From Cylicocyclus nassatus (Eukaryota > Nematoda > Chromadorea > Rhabditida > Strongylidae), in assembly GCA_958299035.1 (NCBI GenBank), contig CATQJL010000001.1, positions 1,054,001 to 1,118,000 of the forward strand: a stretch of DNA of 64,000 bases. The letters run 5' to 3'. The notes beneath the pieces are model-generated. The model was given only the letters and a program-made list of their open reading frames with translations, made no database searches and was not told where the DNA came from. A program made the translations under genes and the position numbers. The first letter of the stretch is position 1. Every line of letters begins with the position of its first letter. Below are positions 34,886-46,961 of this stretch, piece after piece.

Positions 34886-35107
34886 TCATGAGAGTTTTTC
34901 ATAATTTCTCACACTACGTTCCCGTCCAGCTGCGCGTACACGCGCTAAATTTCGCGCCATATCGTTTGTGCGTTGCAAATGAGCCATCATTTTGTAATAA
35001 TCGGAAGTTTTAGTAAAAAGCTTGCCACTACCTTCTACACATTTTTTGCGTAATACTTTGCACTGTGCTCCTAGTCCATATCCGTTTATACTCCAAATTT
35101 CTATCAT
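34886..35107 (-). CDS. candidate exon or gene fragment, basic helical
   Basis: The minus-strand frame of 73 codons contains GKLFTKTSDYYKMMAHLQRT and MARNLARVRAAGRERSVRNY, a basic, helix-prone composition unlike the repeat-derived frames around it. It ends in a stop 2 codons after NYEKLS. No splice site is compelling and the family is not recognised; it could be a fragment of a transposon DNA-binding region. Confidence 0.25.
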   Translation of the reverse strand: MIEIWSINGYGLGAQCKVLRKKCVEGSGKLFTKTSDYYKMMAHLQRTNDMARNLARVRAAGRERSVRNYEKLS

Positions 35108-36185
35108 ATCCTATGTGTGCATTGTAATCGAGACTGTTAATCACAACTTAGTGAAAAAATTTGAATTTTTGAGGATGAGCGCTACCCTCGAGCAAGATCG
35201 TGTTTTGCATGTCGGTAGTGTAGCAATTGTCGAGAGAGTGTATGTATATGTAAACTATATTTACGACATCCCCTTGACTTCTCATCGAAACTAAATCCAG
35301 CTTGATATCATCCCGCCTCGTGCCGGGCCCTAAGTCTCATTGTGCTCGCAGTGGTATGGGATAAATAATTTTCAGTGTATTTGAGATTTAGATGGTAAGC
35401 GATTATTACAAAGGTCTTACCTGCTCTCCTTCTCTTTTCAGAGTAGAAATACTCGGTCTCGAATATGAACACTTTGCATCTCAAAGAAATGTGCAAATGT
35501 GATGATTGCTGGAAGTCAACAACTTGGGGACTTTCCTACGTGTTCACCCTCAGTGGTCAACTGTTGCTGCATAACCTCCTAGAATCTTCAATTTCTCGCA
35601 ACTTCCATTGAAGTTCTTTTTTTTTTCTTTAACGCGCCTCGCTCTTTACTAGGCAACATTATAATAGAACACTTGCAGTTTCACATAGAAAAGTTGGAGC
35701 GTACAAAAAGAAATCCAATTTTACGAGTACGAGGCTCATCTTTTCGTTTTATGATGCGAACAGCTCAGCGGTTTCGTTGTGCTTTGCAATAATCGTTATG
35801 CCGCAAGGTTTTCTCAAGTAACGCGCAGCACAGTAAAAAATTTTTGGGTCAAACCTTTTGGTGAGTTTGAGCTGGTCGATTCAAGGAAATACCCTGCGCC
35901 TTTACTTGTGAAATTTGAGTGGCACATAGGTAGTTTTCGGGCATCTAGATTGGATTTGATAGGGTTATGTTGTGTGTGAATTTACTTGCAAACTTACTTG
36001 CGAGAAGCATATGTTTGCCAGAGAGTAGAAAAAGTAAAGAAGTATCGTCAAAAACAATTCTATGAAAATGATACAAAGCTCACCCATAACGTTTGCACAA
36101 AGAATTACGAATTAACAGTAGTTGAAAAGGCTTGCATTAGCATCAGGACTGTGGGATTCTGGGACTGACGAAAGGTTACGAGTTA
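35108..36185. other. nothing recognised
   Basis: Short frames only; no repeat ends seen. Confidence 0.35.
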
Positions 36186-36986
36186 ATAGGTTGGCACATA
36201 AGTTTTGCAACCTTGTCCATAACTTCTTTCTCTATGAATTAGGCGCATTCAAATTTTGACATTTTATAGACTCGGAAGTGCGCTATAAATCTGCGCAAAC
36301 CGTTTTATTTTTTGTGGCAAAATGGAAAAGATTTGCGTATTCTCCTAAAAGCAGTCAAAATTGAAGTTTTATGGGTTTTTTTAGCAAAGATGAAGACCTA
36401 CGCAAGTAAGTTAACCAAATTCAACCGGAACTGTGAGCAAAGTATTCTCAGAGGGTAGCTACTGAACCCAGCGAAAAAAGAATAGTAATTCATTGTTAAA
36501 TGGAAATCTGGCGATTTCATAAACTCAAACAAGTCAAATGCGTCAAAGTAGCTTGGATAATTCATCAATGCCAGAGAGTCAGAATAGTCGAATATTGGCG
36601 AAACTTTGCACGATGGGATAACTTGACATGCTGAATACGAATATCATATTCAGTTGTTGTCAGAGTCAAAAATTAGCCTAGTGATTTTTTGTAATTCAAC
36701 TTTTTTGTAGCAAAATAATTTTTTCAAGCAAAATGATTATCACTTTCGTAATCAGGATATCGAATAACCCCTTAGACCAAGTTTCACTCTAATCTGTGCC
36801 AATTCCTTTTTCTTTCCCATTCAAAAATTGCCTTACCGTAACTCTCGAACGTGATGTTGGAATACGGCAGGAATAGTTGCTTTCGCTGTTAACACGATAC
36901 TCATTATAATACCAGAAAATGGAAGCGCCACATCGCAAAACACACGAGTTATAAGAAGAAGTTGCAAAACTTATGTGCCAACCTAA
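36186..36986. mobile_element. palindromic mariner-like MITE, TTAGGTTGGCACATAAG family, copy 1
   Basis: ATAGGTTGGCACATAAGTTT and its complement are flanked by TA (about 801 bp). It is nearly identical in layout and sequence to the copy at 48312-49110 that interrupts the Penelope-like element, but in inverted orientation of the arms' differences. Subterminal and central blocks are shared (GCGCTATAAATCTGCGC, AATTGCCTTACCGTAACTCTC in part). Confidence 0.85.
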
Positions 36987-37438
36987 TACATGCACTATGT
37001 ACGGCAGGCATGCTTTTCAAATTAATTCCTACATCAATACCTTATTGTTAGATGAAGAGTTGCATGGGAGCATCATATAAATCCAGCACAATTCGAAGAA
37101 CGACTATGCTTACAAGGACAATAAAACAATCAAATATGCGGCTTTGAGAGCTTGTTCATTTCTAAGGATTCTAATATTGGACACAGAAACACCGGCATTT
37201 TTCTATCTTCTATAAGGGTTTCGTTCTTCGGTTGAATTCGACAATCATTCGATGCGTCTTTTCTCGAATGGCGTCAAGTTCTGCTCGATGCTAAATTGAG
37301 AAATAACCTTGATGCTTGTAAGGTTTTGCTATGAAGACAGGTTAAAAACTTCTGCAGGAGCTCTTTTCGTTGTTGCATATAAATTATGTCCACAAAACTT
37401 TTTTCTATGAACACTTAATAACTAACTATTGGGTGGTC
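36987..37438. other. spacer, nothing recognised
   Basis: No feature seen between two MITEs. Confidence 0.35.
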
Positions 37439-38520
37439 TCATAAGTTTTTTCAATTTTGATTTTCTGAAGCAGTAACTCACACATTCCTCAATTCTGATT
37501 AAAATGCAGGGTACCTTTCGATAGAGTAAAGCAAGCTCTATAAAATGGAGTGTAATTGATTGCACCAGCTTCAGATCATCACGAGTCAGAAGCCGAAATC
37601 TGAGAGCTTCTGGATGCCCAAAACTTTGCCCGAAGAAAACTTACCAAATCCAAAATACGCTCTCGCATATACAATCCACAGAACACATTCATATGTTCCG
37701 TTGCTGTGTTTGTTTCTGTGCTAGAAAATAAGAAAACAAAATTTCCAAGCTTCCAGAAAGCGATGCTACGTTGGTTTTACACAGGTAATGTACACTACAG
37801 GCTTATAGAAGTACAGTCACATATTTCCAGCTTTCTGTAACCTCTAGTTCCCAAGAAATATTGATTTCCTTATGTAATACCTAAGCAAATTAAGCTAGGT
37901 TCGATACTTCTCAAGAACAAGCGCTTCCGGGAAGCTGAAATTTCCGATGTTTTGCTGAAGGCCTTTAGTATACATTCACCTGTGTGAAAACAGCGGAGCA
38001 TCGCTTTTTGGAAGCATGAAAATTTTAGTTTTCTCGGTTTCTAACACAGAAACAAACATATGTTGTTTGGAATATATATATATCATGACTTATAATAAAG
38101 CGCTAAACGTCTGTCTTTTTGTGCGTGTGTGTGTGTTTGTCTGTCTGTCACGAAATTTATAGAGGCAGCTGCAGCCAAGCTATCAGGTCACAAATTCAAC
38201 TTTTTGCAAAGTCCTGATTTGCCTGACAAGCAAATTTGCGCTCCAAGAATTCTAGCTCAAAAAGTGCTCGAAAAGTTTGCTTTTCCGTGAAAACAGCGCC
38301 AAAAAGTAGTGATCAGGTAAAGAGTCGATTTGACAAGGTTTTACCTAAATATCTGAAAAGATTTTTGCATGGAAATGTAGCCCAAAATGACTATTATCTT
38401 TATAACAATTACCAAGCCAAAATAAATTGAATAAACTGTTCGAATTCATATTTATTCCTTGGCAAAAAAGTTTTCTTTCTCAAAATTAGCGATCTTACAT
38501 GGAGATGCTTCAAGAATGAA

Positions 38521-38712
38521 TAGTTGTTTACACTAGGACTTGTCTTTACTTGTAAATAATCAAAATAATTTTTAAAAATTTTTAAAAATACAAATTAGCC
38601 TTGTAAAAAAATTTTTTTGGGGGCGTGAGTGCGTGACTAACGCCACGCACCTTCATTAGAAAAAAATTTTTGTCCCCTTCCCCTTGAGCCGAAATCCTGG
38701 GTACGCCACTGA
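38521..38712 (-). mobile_element. deleted hAT-type MITE
   Basis: The right end CTGGGTACGCCACTG and the inner blocks TACAAATTAGCCTTGTAAAAA, GGGGGCGTGAGTG and GCCACGCAC match the element at 27935-28267 in reverse orientation with internal deletion. The opposite terminal repeat is missing. Upstream (38080-38200) a TATAATAAAGCGC plus GTCTGTC tract looks like a different, Helitron-like start. Confidence 0.65.
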
Positions 38713-38722
38713 TATATATATA

Positions 38723-39737
38723 TTAGGTCGTTCCGAAAGTTCTTTCCGTTTTTTCAACTTATCATAAAAACACATGGAATGAAGGTAAGGAAACGCTTCA
38801 AGAGCTATCCGACGCAATTTTTCTTCCTCTTTTCAACAGTTTATCTCTGTGTCATTAGCTCTTGTGGTCAGTGAGATAATGGCCGAAATTTCGAACCCAT
38901 GGTTTTTACCATGTCCAAATTTGACAATTTTTCACAATTTTCTTTTTTGACATTTGGAGAAGCTTCGATAGCATTCGGATAGAGTAAACAAAGTTCAATT
39001 TAATGGAATTTTTTGGCAATCTCAACTGGCTTCTCAGTATATTTTGAGACACCTTTTCCAGAAGTCTTCACTTTTTCGAAGTCACAAAACACATAAACGC
39101 TCCGAACATCAGCAAATCTTCGGATTTTGACACTATCAAAAGTCGTTTATGATTGTTCACTATTTTTTACAAAGTGACTGAGTGTTTACCGCTTCGAAAT
39201 ATAAGATTTAGCATTATACGTGCACACCCTAGGCGGGTTCAAAATTAAGAGTTATGGAAATTTTATCGCCAAAACACAAATTGGGAAGAAAAATACTTAA
39301 CAGAAAGAGGAGGAAAAGCTGCATCGAATGACATTTTAGTTGTGAGCCGTTTTATGTTTTATGGTTCTTGGCATCACCAAAAGTGGAATTTGATAGCATC
39401 AGAAAAATAATTCTAAAAAAAAATTTTAGGGCTAGCATTAGATGCCAAAAAATACGATTAAATTGCACTTTGTTTACTCTATCCAATCGCTATTGAAGCT
39501 TCTTCAAAAGTCAAGAAGAAAACTGCGAAAAATTGCCAAATTTGGACATGGTAATAACCATAAATTCGAAATTTCGGCCATTATCTCACTGACCACAAGA
39601 GCTAGCGACATAGCAATATGACTGTTGAAAAGAGAAAGAAAAAACGCATCGGAGAGCATTGAAGCGTTTTTCTATCCTCATTCCACGTGTTTTTATGATA
39701 GGTTGAAAAAACGGAAAGAACTTTCGGAACGACCTAA
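38723..39737. mobile_element. palindromic MITE, TTAGGTCGTTCCGAAAG family, copy 1
   Basis: TTAGGTCGTTCCGAAAGTTC and its complement are flanked by TA (1015 bp). The arms pair throughout. It has the same architecture and length as 50141-51158, with related ends (TTAGGTCATTCCGAAAG). Frames at 39586-39843 are arm sequence. Confidence 0.85.
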
Positions 39738-39741
39738 TATA

Positions 39742-40409
39742 CAGGGGGTCCCAAAAAAATGTGTTTACTGTTTGATTGTGAATAACTCTCTTGTAATGAA
39801 GTGTTTCGAAGCTTTTAGGTGCCATTTTGTAGAGCGAGGTTAAACTTAAATTTACAGCATGGAATCATCCATCGCTCTTCATTACTGTTTACGGAAGAAC
39901 TTCTAGCATATGGAACCATTGTGAAGTATACCAATCAACAGAATTTTTTTCAAAAAATCTGAAAAATCGTGTACTTGGATTTTCGCGCATGTTGGTTTCA
40001 CCTAACAACTTTTTACGAGTGTTTTCAGCTTTTTGACGGTGTACTTACATTTCTGACAAATGCTGGGAATTGATTATTACGATTTACCGAGGATAACTTA
40101 GGAAAGAAGCAACACAGTAAAATGGGAATTTTAAATTCGAAATCAGCGTCTCCCATTACCGTAGTATGAGAGTTTTTGGCTTGTTTGGACTTGTTTCAAG
40201 GCAAAATATAGCCTCCGAGAGCCTAAAATCTTTGTCGAAGTTCGTACCGTAATCCTACAGTGATTAAGAGCGATAGATGATTTGCTCCATACTGTAAATC
40301 TAAGTTCAACCTCGCTCTACAAAACGGTACCCAAAGCTTCTCGAAACTCTTTGTTACAAGAGAGTTATTTACAATCAGACAGTGGGCACCTTTTTTTGGG
40401 ACACCCTTT
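39742..40409. mobile_element. palindromic MITE, GTGTCCC family, copy 2
   Basis: CAGGGGGTCCCAAAAAAATG at the left is mirrored by GGGACACCCTTTA at the right next to TA. Shared blocks with the copies at 1593 and 40813 include GTAATAACTCTC-like and CATTTTGTAGAGCGAGG words. About 668 bp. Confidence 0.8.
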
Positions 40410-40416
40410 ATATATA

Positions 40417-40797
40417 TTAGGTCGTCCCAAAAGTAATTTCGCTATTTTCAAACGGTTGCCACATTCGATGGAACAAACCTTTCTAAAAGGTCTTGGTCAA
40501 GATCTTTTTCGTTTTGACTCATGGAAAAAGTACCATTGTAATGAGCATAATTTTCTATATCAGATAAAAATACCTTCAGAATTTTTCGTGACCGAGCTCG
40601 AAAAAAGGCACTCTCAACTGATTTCCTTTAATTGCTTGTAACTTTCGAAGATTCTCAAACCAACTCATGGCGAAGGTAGTGGTTTAAAGAGCATGGATTC
40701 CTCTTTCAAATAGATATAATTTTAATGAAATCCATCGAGTGGCAAGGAAGTTATGATTTTTTGAAAATAATGCGCAAGAACTTTCGGACCAACCTAA
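40417..40797. mobile_element. short palindromic MITE, TTAGGTCGTCCCAAAAG ends
   Basis: TTAGGTCGTCCCAAAAGTAA and the complement of ACTTTCGGACCAACCTAA are flanked by TA (381 bp). The ends have diverged from each other. It has no coding capacity. Confidence 0.75.
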
Positions 40798-40812
40798 TAT
40801 ATATAATATATA

Positions 40813-41488
40813 CAAGGTGTCCGAAAAAGATGTGCACACTGTTTAATTGTTAATAACTCTCCTTTCATGTTTTTTGTCGAGCTTGAGGTACCATTCTGTA
40901 GAGCGAGGATAAACTTAGATTTACAGTGTGGAGGGACTTATCAGCCGCTTTTCATTACCGTAGGATTACGGTAGAAATTTCGAGAAGGCTTTTAAGCAAT
41001 GGAAAGCTGTATTTTGCCTCAGAAAAAAACCAAATAAGCCAGAAACTCTTGAACTGGGTTAATCGTAGTCGCTGATTCAAAATATGAGAACTGCACGTCA
41101 GTAAATTGTTTCTTTCATGAGTTATTTCAGAATTAGGGTAAGAACTGATTTTGCAATGTTCAGCAGAAATGTGAATACGCCATCAAGAAAGTTCTAAAAA
41201 CTGACTAAAAGTTATGTAGTGAAATCAGCACGCCTGGAAACCTTGCTACACAACTTTTTAGATTATTTTGAATTTGTTTCATCAAAAGGCTTATTCCACA
41301 GTGATGCTGTATGCTTAAAGTTCATACCGTAATCCTACAGCAGCGAAAAGAGATTGGAGTTTCGCTCAATACTGTAAATCTAAGTTTACCCTCGCTCTAC
41401 AGAATGGTACCTCAGACTCGGCAAAAGACATGAAAGCAAGAGAGTTGTTAATGATCAAAAAGTGTGCACATCTTTTTGGGACACTCTG
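40813..41488. mobile_element. palindromic MITE, GTGTCCC family, copy 3
   Basis: CAAGGTGTCCGAAAAAGATG and CTTTTTGGGACACTCTG are flanked by TA (676 bp). The arms pair throughout; it is the closest relative of 1593-2260, sharing GAGGTACCATTCTGTAGAGC at 41 kb and 1.66 kb. Confidence 0.85.
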
Positions 41489-41753
41489 TATATATGCGTG
41501 AATGAGTTTGGGACCTGGTAAGTTTTCTTTGGACAAGGTTATAAAGAAATTGCAATTATTTGGGCATCCAGAAGTTCTCAGATTTCGGCTTCTAAATGGT
41601 GATGTGCTAAAGCTGGTGCAAACAGTTACATGCCATCTTATAGGGCTTGCTTTGCTTTATCGAACGGTATCCTGCATCATCACCAAAATTGAGAAATGTG
41701 TGAGTTATTGCTTTGTAAGGCCAAAATTGAAAAAAGCTCATGAGATAAAATAA

Positions 41754-42268
41754 TTACTACTTACTAATTCATGAAAGTAGCAGTGCACAGCAGATTCATC
41801 TTCTCCGTTCGGACAGTCCCTTTGCCCATTACACAGATCAGAGTACCTGCAGAAAATATGAAATTCATCCCGCATTGTTATGGGTTCAAAATTCAATATG
41901 TTTTGGAGAGTATTGCATTTTTCTTGGAATTTGAGTCGTTAGAGAATTGTATTATAGTAAGATCATGTCGAAGTTCATTTGCTTCAAGTTTGAGGCTTCA
42001 ATTAAGTGTAACGTTAATATTTTCGGCAACTGTGTGCCTTTTTTTAGTACAGAGAACGTGATTTGACAAGGCTCCACTCTCTACAAGATGTACATATCAA
42101 GTGCTTTCATAACATCAAATCGCCCAAATCGAGCCTTCACCTGCATTGTAAACCACTGCAAAGTATTGCTTAGAAAAAAATTGAGAAAATTGTAATGCAC
42201 TGCATTTCCGTTAACAAATTGTTTTTTATGTTTTATAAGCAGCGCTCTGAGAACTTTGAAAACATCTA
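41754..42268. other. nothing recognised
   Basis: Short frames (for example 41771-42061) without motif support. Ends in the TA target of the next element. Confidence 0.35.
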
Positions 42269-44556
42269 CTCAGACAGTCGAAGGCATACCTCCGGCGGGC
42301 ATATGGCGCAATTCTGCCACTTCGCGCTCCGGAGCCCTGCCATTTCACGCATTTTTGTGCTCCGGGCAGAGGTGCGATAGGTGGAGCCGGGCCCCTCAAA
42401 AGTGAAGGTGGTTCCAGCTACCACTGGCCGGCCAAAAGTGAAGGTGGTAGTGCCGGACACTCACCTCTCAAAAACGTCGACCGGGGGGGGGGGGGGGGGA
42501 CTTCGGATAATTGAAGAACTCTGACCCAACGGTCTCCTTGAGGGCCAACAAGTGTGAACCTAACGGCCCTCTTTAGGGCCACAAATACGATGAGTATAGC
42601 GGCATAAAAATAAAATAAAAAGAAATAAATATGTTATTCAAATGGTCTATTTGTAAGTAAATCCCAGTTAGACTTTACGTATTTCATTAAGTAGATTTTG
42701 TTATAACGTACTGCGAATAAAGTAGGTCGATCCAGGCAGTAGCCACCGAGAACCAGAATTTCAAATAATAAAATAGCGAAAAATCATGCGAAATTTCCAC
42801 TGTTATAAATCTGGTGGTCGAAGATGTCAGCAATTGCTACTTCATAGGTTTTGAAGGGCTAGTGTTGTTCTACCAGTCAGTGAAAGAATTAGATCGATCT
42901 GAGCAGTACTCGCCGAGAGCGAGAATTTTAAAAAATTAAGCGATTTTAGGTTGCTTAGTGACAGCTGACGTTTAAACTCCTATAAATCTGGAATGTGAAA
43001 ATATGCAATGTTGCGACTTCATAGGTTTTGAAGGGTAAGTGTTGTTCTACCAGACAGTGAAGAAATCAGTTTGATTTGAGGAGTGGCCGCCGAGAACGAG
43101 AATTTTGAAAAACCTTAAAAATCTGCTCAATTTCGGGCTGTTTGATGACAACTGACATTTAAACTCTCACAAATCCGGACTTTGAAGGTGTGTGATGTTG
43201 CGACTTCATAGGTTTTGTAGGGTGAGGTTTGCTCTATCAGAACATATCTTAGCTGTACCGATCCATTGAAACGTCGCCGAGATCCAGGCTCCTAAAGAAG
43301 CGGGTAAAAAACCGTTTTTCAGCTCATAACTTCTTCAGAATTGCATGAATCATGTTGCGACTTCATAGGTTGGATTCTCCTCATCAAGAGCTTTCAGATG
43401 ATATATAATATGTGGGGGGTTCACGCCTTCCACGGCATATGCCCGGGGGTGGAGTACCTCTCTTCACTAATTCTCCACTGGCGGCCTCCCGCCAATACAT
43501 TGAAATGGGCGGGGTGGAGAATTAGTGAAGAGGAGTACTCCACCCCCGGGCATATGCCGTGGAAGGCGTGAACCCCCCACATATTATATATCATCTGAAA
43601 GCTCTTGATGAGGAGAATCCAACCTATGAAGTCGCAACATGATTCATGCAATTCTGAAGAAGTTATGAGCTGAAAAACGGTTTTTTACCCGCTTCTTTAG
43701 GAGCCTGGATCTCGGCGACGTTTCAATGGATCGGTACAGCTAAGATATGTTCTAATAAGGCAAACCTCACTTTACAAAACCTATGAAGTCGCAACATCAC
43801 ACACCTTCAAAGTCAGGATTTATAAGAGTTTAAATGTCAGTTGTCATTGAACAACCTAAAATTGAGGAGATTTTTAAGGGTTTTCAGAATTCTCGTTCTC
43901 GGCGGCCACTCCTCAAATCAAACTGATTCTTTCGCTGTCTGATAGAACAACACTTACCCTTCAAAACCTATGAAGTCGCAACTGCGGAGGTCTTCAGCCA
44001 GCTGATTTGTAACAGTGGAATGATTTTTCACGATTTTTCATTATTTTATCATTCGAAATTCTGGTTCTCGGCGGTTACTGCCTGGATCGACCTACTACAT
44101 AGATATATGCTCTTAATACTTTCTTTTACATCCCTTTTGCTTATTTTCCTTCTTTTGAGCTTCAGCAAAAAAAATTTTTCAAACCGAAAAGTGAAGGTGG
44201 TCACCCCGTACCAGCTCAAAAGTGAAGGTAGGCGGAGAATCGGCTCCGACTATCGCACCTCTGGCTCCGGGGCTCTCCCAAAAGTATCGCACCTCCGGAG
44301 CAGAGATTTGCGCGTCGCGGAGAGGGGTCCCATTCATTCACCGTGACGTCACGGTGACGTCACAAACAGGACGAATGGGACCCCTCTCCGCAACGCGCAA
44401 ATCGCTGCTCCGGAGGTGCGCCACTTTTGGGAGAGCCCCGGAGCACAAAAATGCGTGAAATGGCAGGGCTTTGGAGCGCGAAGTGGCAAAACCCCGCTGG
44501 GGAAACCCCGCGGCTCTGCCATTTCTGCTCCGGAGATATGCCGTCGACTGTCTGAG
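42269..44556. mobile_element. 2.3-kb element with CTCAGACAGTCG ends and TA duplication
   Basis: CTCAGACAGTCGAAGGCATA at the left and its near complement at the right are flanked by TA (42267-42268, 44557-44558). The terminal 150 bp pair well (blocks GCCCTGCCATTTCACGCATT and TTTTGTGCTCCGG). The interior holds an independent large palindrome (42724-44098) and a second nested palindrome centred near 44345 (AGAGGGGTCCCATTC...). A small relative with ends CTTAGACAATCGC is at 51562. No transposase; the superfamily is unassigned, though TA use would allow Tc1/mariner. Confidence 0.75.
42724..44098. repeat. 1.4-kb palindrome built of about 180-bp subrepeats
   Basis: The word TTGCGACTTCATAGGTT, or its complement, recurs about every 180 bp: 42836, 43013, 43197 and 43354 on the left, 43620, 43785 and 43970 on the right. 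The core 43341-43651 is an almost perfect inverted repeat around a 20-bp loop near 43496, giving identical 76-residue frames on both strands. The left arm has one unit more than the right. The outer ends pair as GTCGATCCAGGCAGTA and TACTGCCTGGATCGAC. These frames are not genes. Confidence 0.8.
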
Positions 44557-44959
44557 TACATGCAATACGATCACAATATCCCGCTCCCGCTAACAATAGC
44601 AATGCTTTAAATAGATGGTAGAATTTGATTCGGAAAGAAAGAGTAGTTCAAAGCTTCGAAACCGTTTCTAAATCTCTATCAGCAGTGAAAATGTTTCGAG
44701 TGTGAAAAATTATGAGTTAATTACGCATCTTTTTCTTGGGACTTGTTCGAGTTTTCATTTTTTAAGTGCAAAAATCATAAATTCTAGAACTCGCCTTTGT
44801 GGCTTGTGGCACTATTGAGTGAGAAGATAAGCTCCAAAAGGCAAAAAACTGGTTTGCAAATTTGCACATACGTTGGCTTCCAAATTATCAGATTGTCCAA
44901 AAAATAGTGTCAAATCTTGTGTCATCGCAACAGGGTAATCACAAAAAAAGTGACTGGGG

Positions 44960-45548
44960 TATTGTCGCCCTTAACCCCTTAGTCACTGGTGGATGAATTC
45001 GAATGAGCTTGGACAGACCGACTCAGTAAAGCGCCGCACCCTCAACTCTCAGTTTTACGCATGTTCATTTCTGCTTTTTAGTCGTTAATTGCTGTTCTTT
45101 GGGTTTTACTAAAGTTCATGATCAGAGTTGACGTTTTCATTGTTGTTGAGCTGTTTAACATGCTCCTCCTATACTTTTCTTTATCAACTCGGTGTCCGTG
45201 TAAGCTTAGAGGAACAATGTAACTGTGTAGTATATTATGTGATTTCACTAAACCAACACTTAAGCGCATGTCACAAAAGAACGTACGAGCAAAATCCCGA
45301 TCTTTATCGTTTCGCCAAGTTTACCTAAACTCAGAATCAAAAAAAGAGCAAAGCAGCACGAAAGAACAAGAACAAAGTCGTCAACTCTAACACGAACAAG
45401 GTTAGAACAATGACAGATAAAACGAAGAAAAACATGGAGACGTGCATAAGACTGAACTAAGAGCTGAGGAACTGGCCTAGCGCAACTGGCCTGCCCCAAT
45501 TCAAATTCGAATTCATCTACCAAGAAACTAGTAGGCTGAGGACGACTA
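44960..45548. mobile_element. TIR element, TATAGTCGTCCTCA family, copy 1
   Basis: The left end TATTGTCGCCCTTAACCCC and the right end GGCTGAGGACGACTATA are inverted copies, each followed inward by GAATTCGAAT-type words (GGTGGATGAATTCGAAT). It is related to 47502-47787 but 589 bp long. The inner frames at 45078-45523 have no known domain. Confidence 0.65.
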
Positions 45549-46439
45549 TATCTTTTGATGGAGCAAATTAAACTAACAAGGGAAACCTGTTTAGTCGGAG
45601 TGGCCCTTTCAGATGAGATCTATACTGCCTTGAAGAGTATTGCACAGTGAGTCCAAACCTGCCTTCATTATCTGCTAACCTACCTTCATTATCTATTGCT
45701 TTATCTGAGCGCTGAAAAGGCTGTGACAATCGATTTTACCTTGCGAAAAGCAAGTGTGAAAATTGCCCTTGAACCCTTGCGCGGAAGCCATTCTTACACG
45801 CGCTCGGACGAGCTTGCGATCTCCGATAATCCTTGCGATATTCGCAGAGGGCATGCCGCATTGCTATAAACATACAAGGTAAACTTCTCTAAGCAGGCTC
45901 AGAGCGTTCCACTTGTCCAAATTCAGAATAAGGGGCCTTGAAAAATGCTGCTTTTTGCCATTTTCGCACTTTTTAGGATGGATTTTCGGAATCAGCGCTT
46001 CGATTTACACCAAGTAAGCAATAAAAACCACAGGTCGAGGATTTGCTGAGCCACTGCCTTTAGTTCTGCATTTATTTTTATTTTCCAAAAAACGGTCATA
46101 ACTTGGCCTCCAGAGGCGCTTGGCAGATATTAAAAGTAGATTTGAAGCCATCGTACAATGCTCTTCAAAGCGGTACGAGTCTCATTCAAAAACGCCACTT
46201 CGACTAGACAGCTTTCCTTGTAAGCTAAACACGATGGTCAGTCTTACCTATCGGAAAACTCGGATTTCCATATACAGGATTTCCACAGATCCAAGTTCGC
46301 TTACGTATGTATTCTTCAAACCATTAGATATTATCACTTGCGGTGGGTGCTTTTAAAAATAAATGGGTCAAAAATATCAAACTGTCACTTCTCGAGTTTT
46401 TGTGCTAGTTTTGATATTTTTTCAAAACCAGTGGTTGTA
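45549..46439. other. nothing recognised
   Basis: No supported exon or repeat boundary. Confidence 0.35.
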
Positions 46440-46961
46440 TCAGGTTGTCTCTTAAGTTCCGTCCTTTCAACTGTCACTCGCAAAAAGACACAACTTTTCA
46501 TATTTAGATCGGTTTCAAAGTATCTTTTGGTAATGCAAAGCAAGTTTTACAAGATTGTGTTCTAGCTTTCGCATCAGTTCGAGTACATCTCAAGTTTAAA
46601 GCCAAAAACTTTAAAAAATACAAAAAAGTCTAAAATAATAAAAGAACGTAACTCCGTTTAAAAAATCTAGAAAATCCTCAATTTCCTCACTAATACACTA
46701 TCCATATCAGACATTCATACATACTGTTGCTGTATTTCCTTAATAAGTGTACAGTGTATACAGTTAGAATACTATACAGGCTGTATCGCCTCTACCCCCT
46801 ATACAGGTTAGGGTATATAGTAGACCACTCTCGAGGCTCATCAGTAGGGAAGAGTGGTGATAGCAGTAATACATGGAATTGAGCTGAGGAACTCTATTTA
46901 TACGCTAAGGGTAGAGCGAAAAGATCAAAGAGAAAAGGAGATGAGATCACAATTCCAAAGA

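Larger units (their letters stand above)
37439..41753. mobile_element. palindromic MITE split by a stack of later insertions
   Basis: The left arm starts TTGGGTGGTCTCATAAGTTT (37439). The matching right arm ends ...CTCATGAGATAAAATAA (41753). Arm blocks pair across 37500-37720 and 41510-41700, for example GGGCATCCAGAAG with CTTCTGGATGCCC. An inner palindrome centred near 37890 is also intact. The break in the right half is an ATATATATA run at about 38070-38080, after which unrelated elements fill the space to about 41496. The original element would have been roughly 0.9 kb. Confidence 0.75.

Noticed and set aside
43341..43651. Two identical 76-residue open frames on opposite strands
   Set aside because: They are the two arms of a nearly perfect palindrome, so the identity is structural and not evidence of a gene.
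46800..46870. CTGATGA word on the minus strand at the 3' side of the PLE, as in hammerhead ribozymes of Penelope-like elements
   Set aside because: No GAAA partner and no three-stem arrangement could be built; only a simple ACCACTCT/AGAGTGGT hairpin surrounds it.
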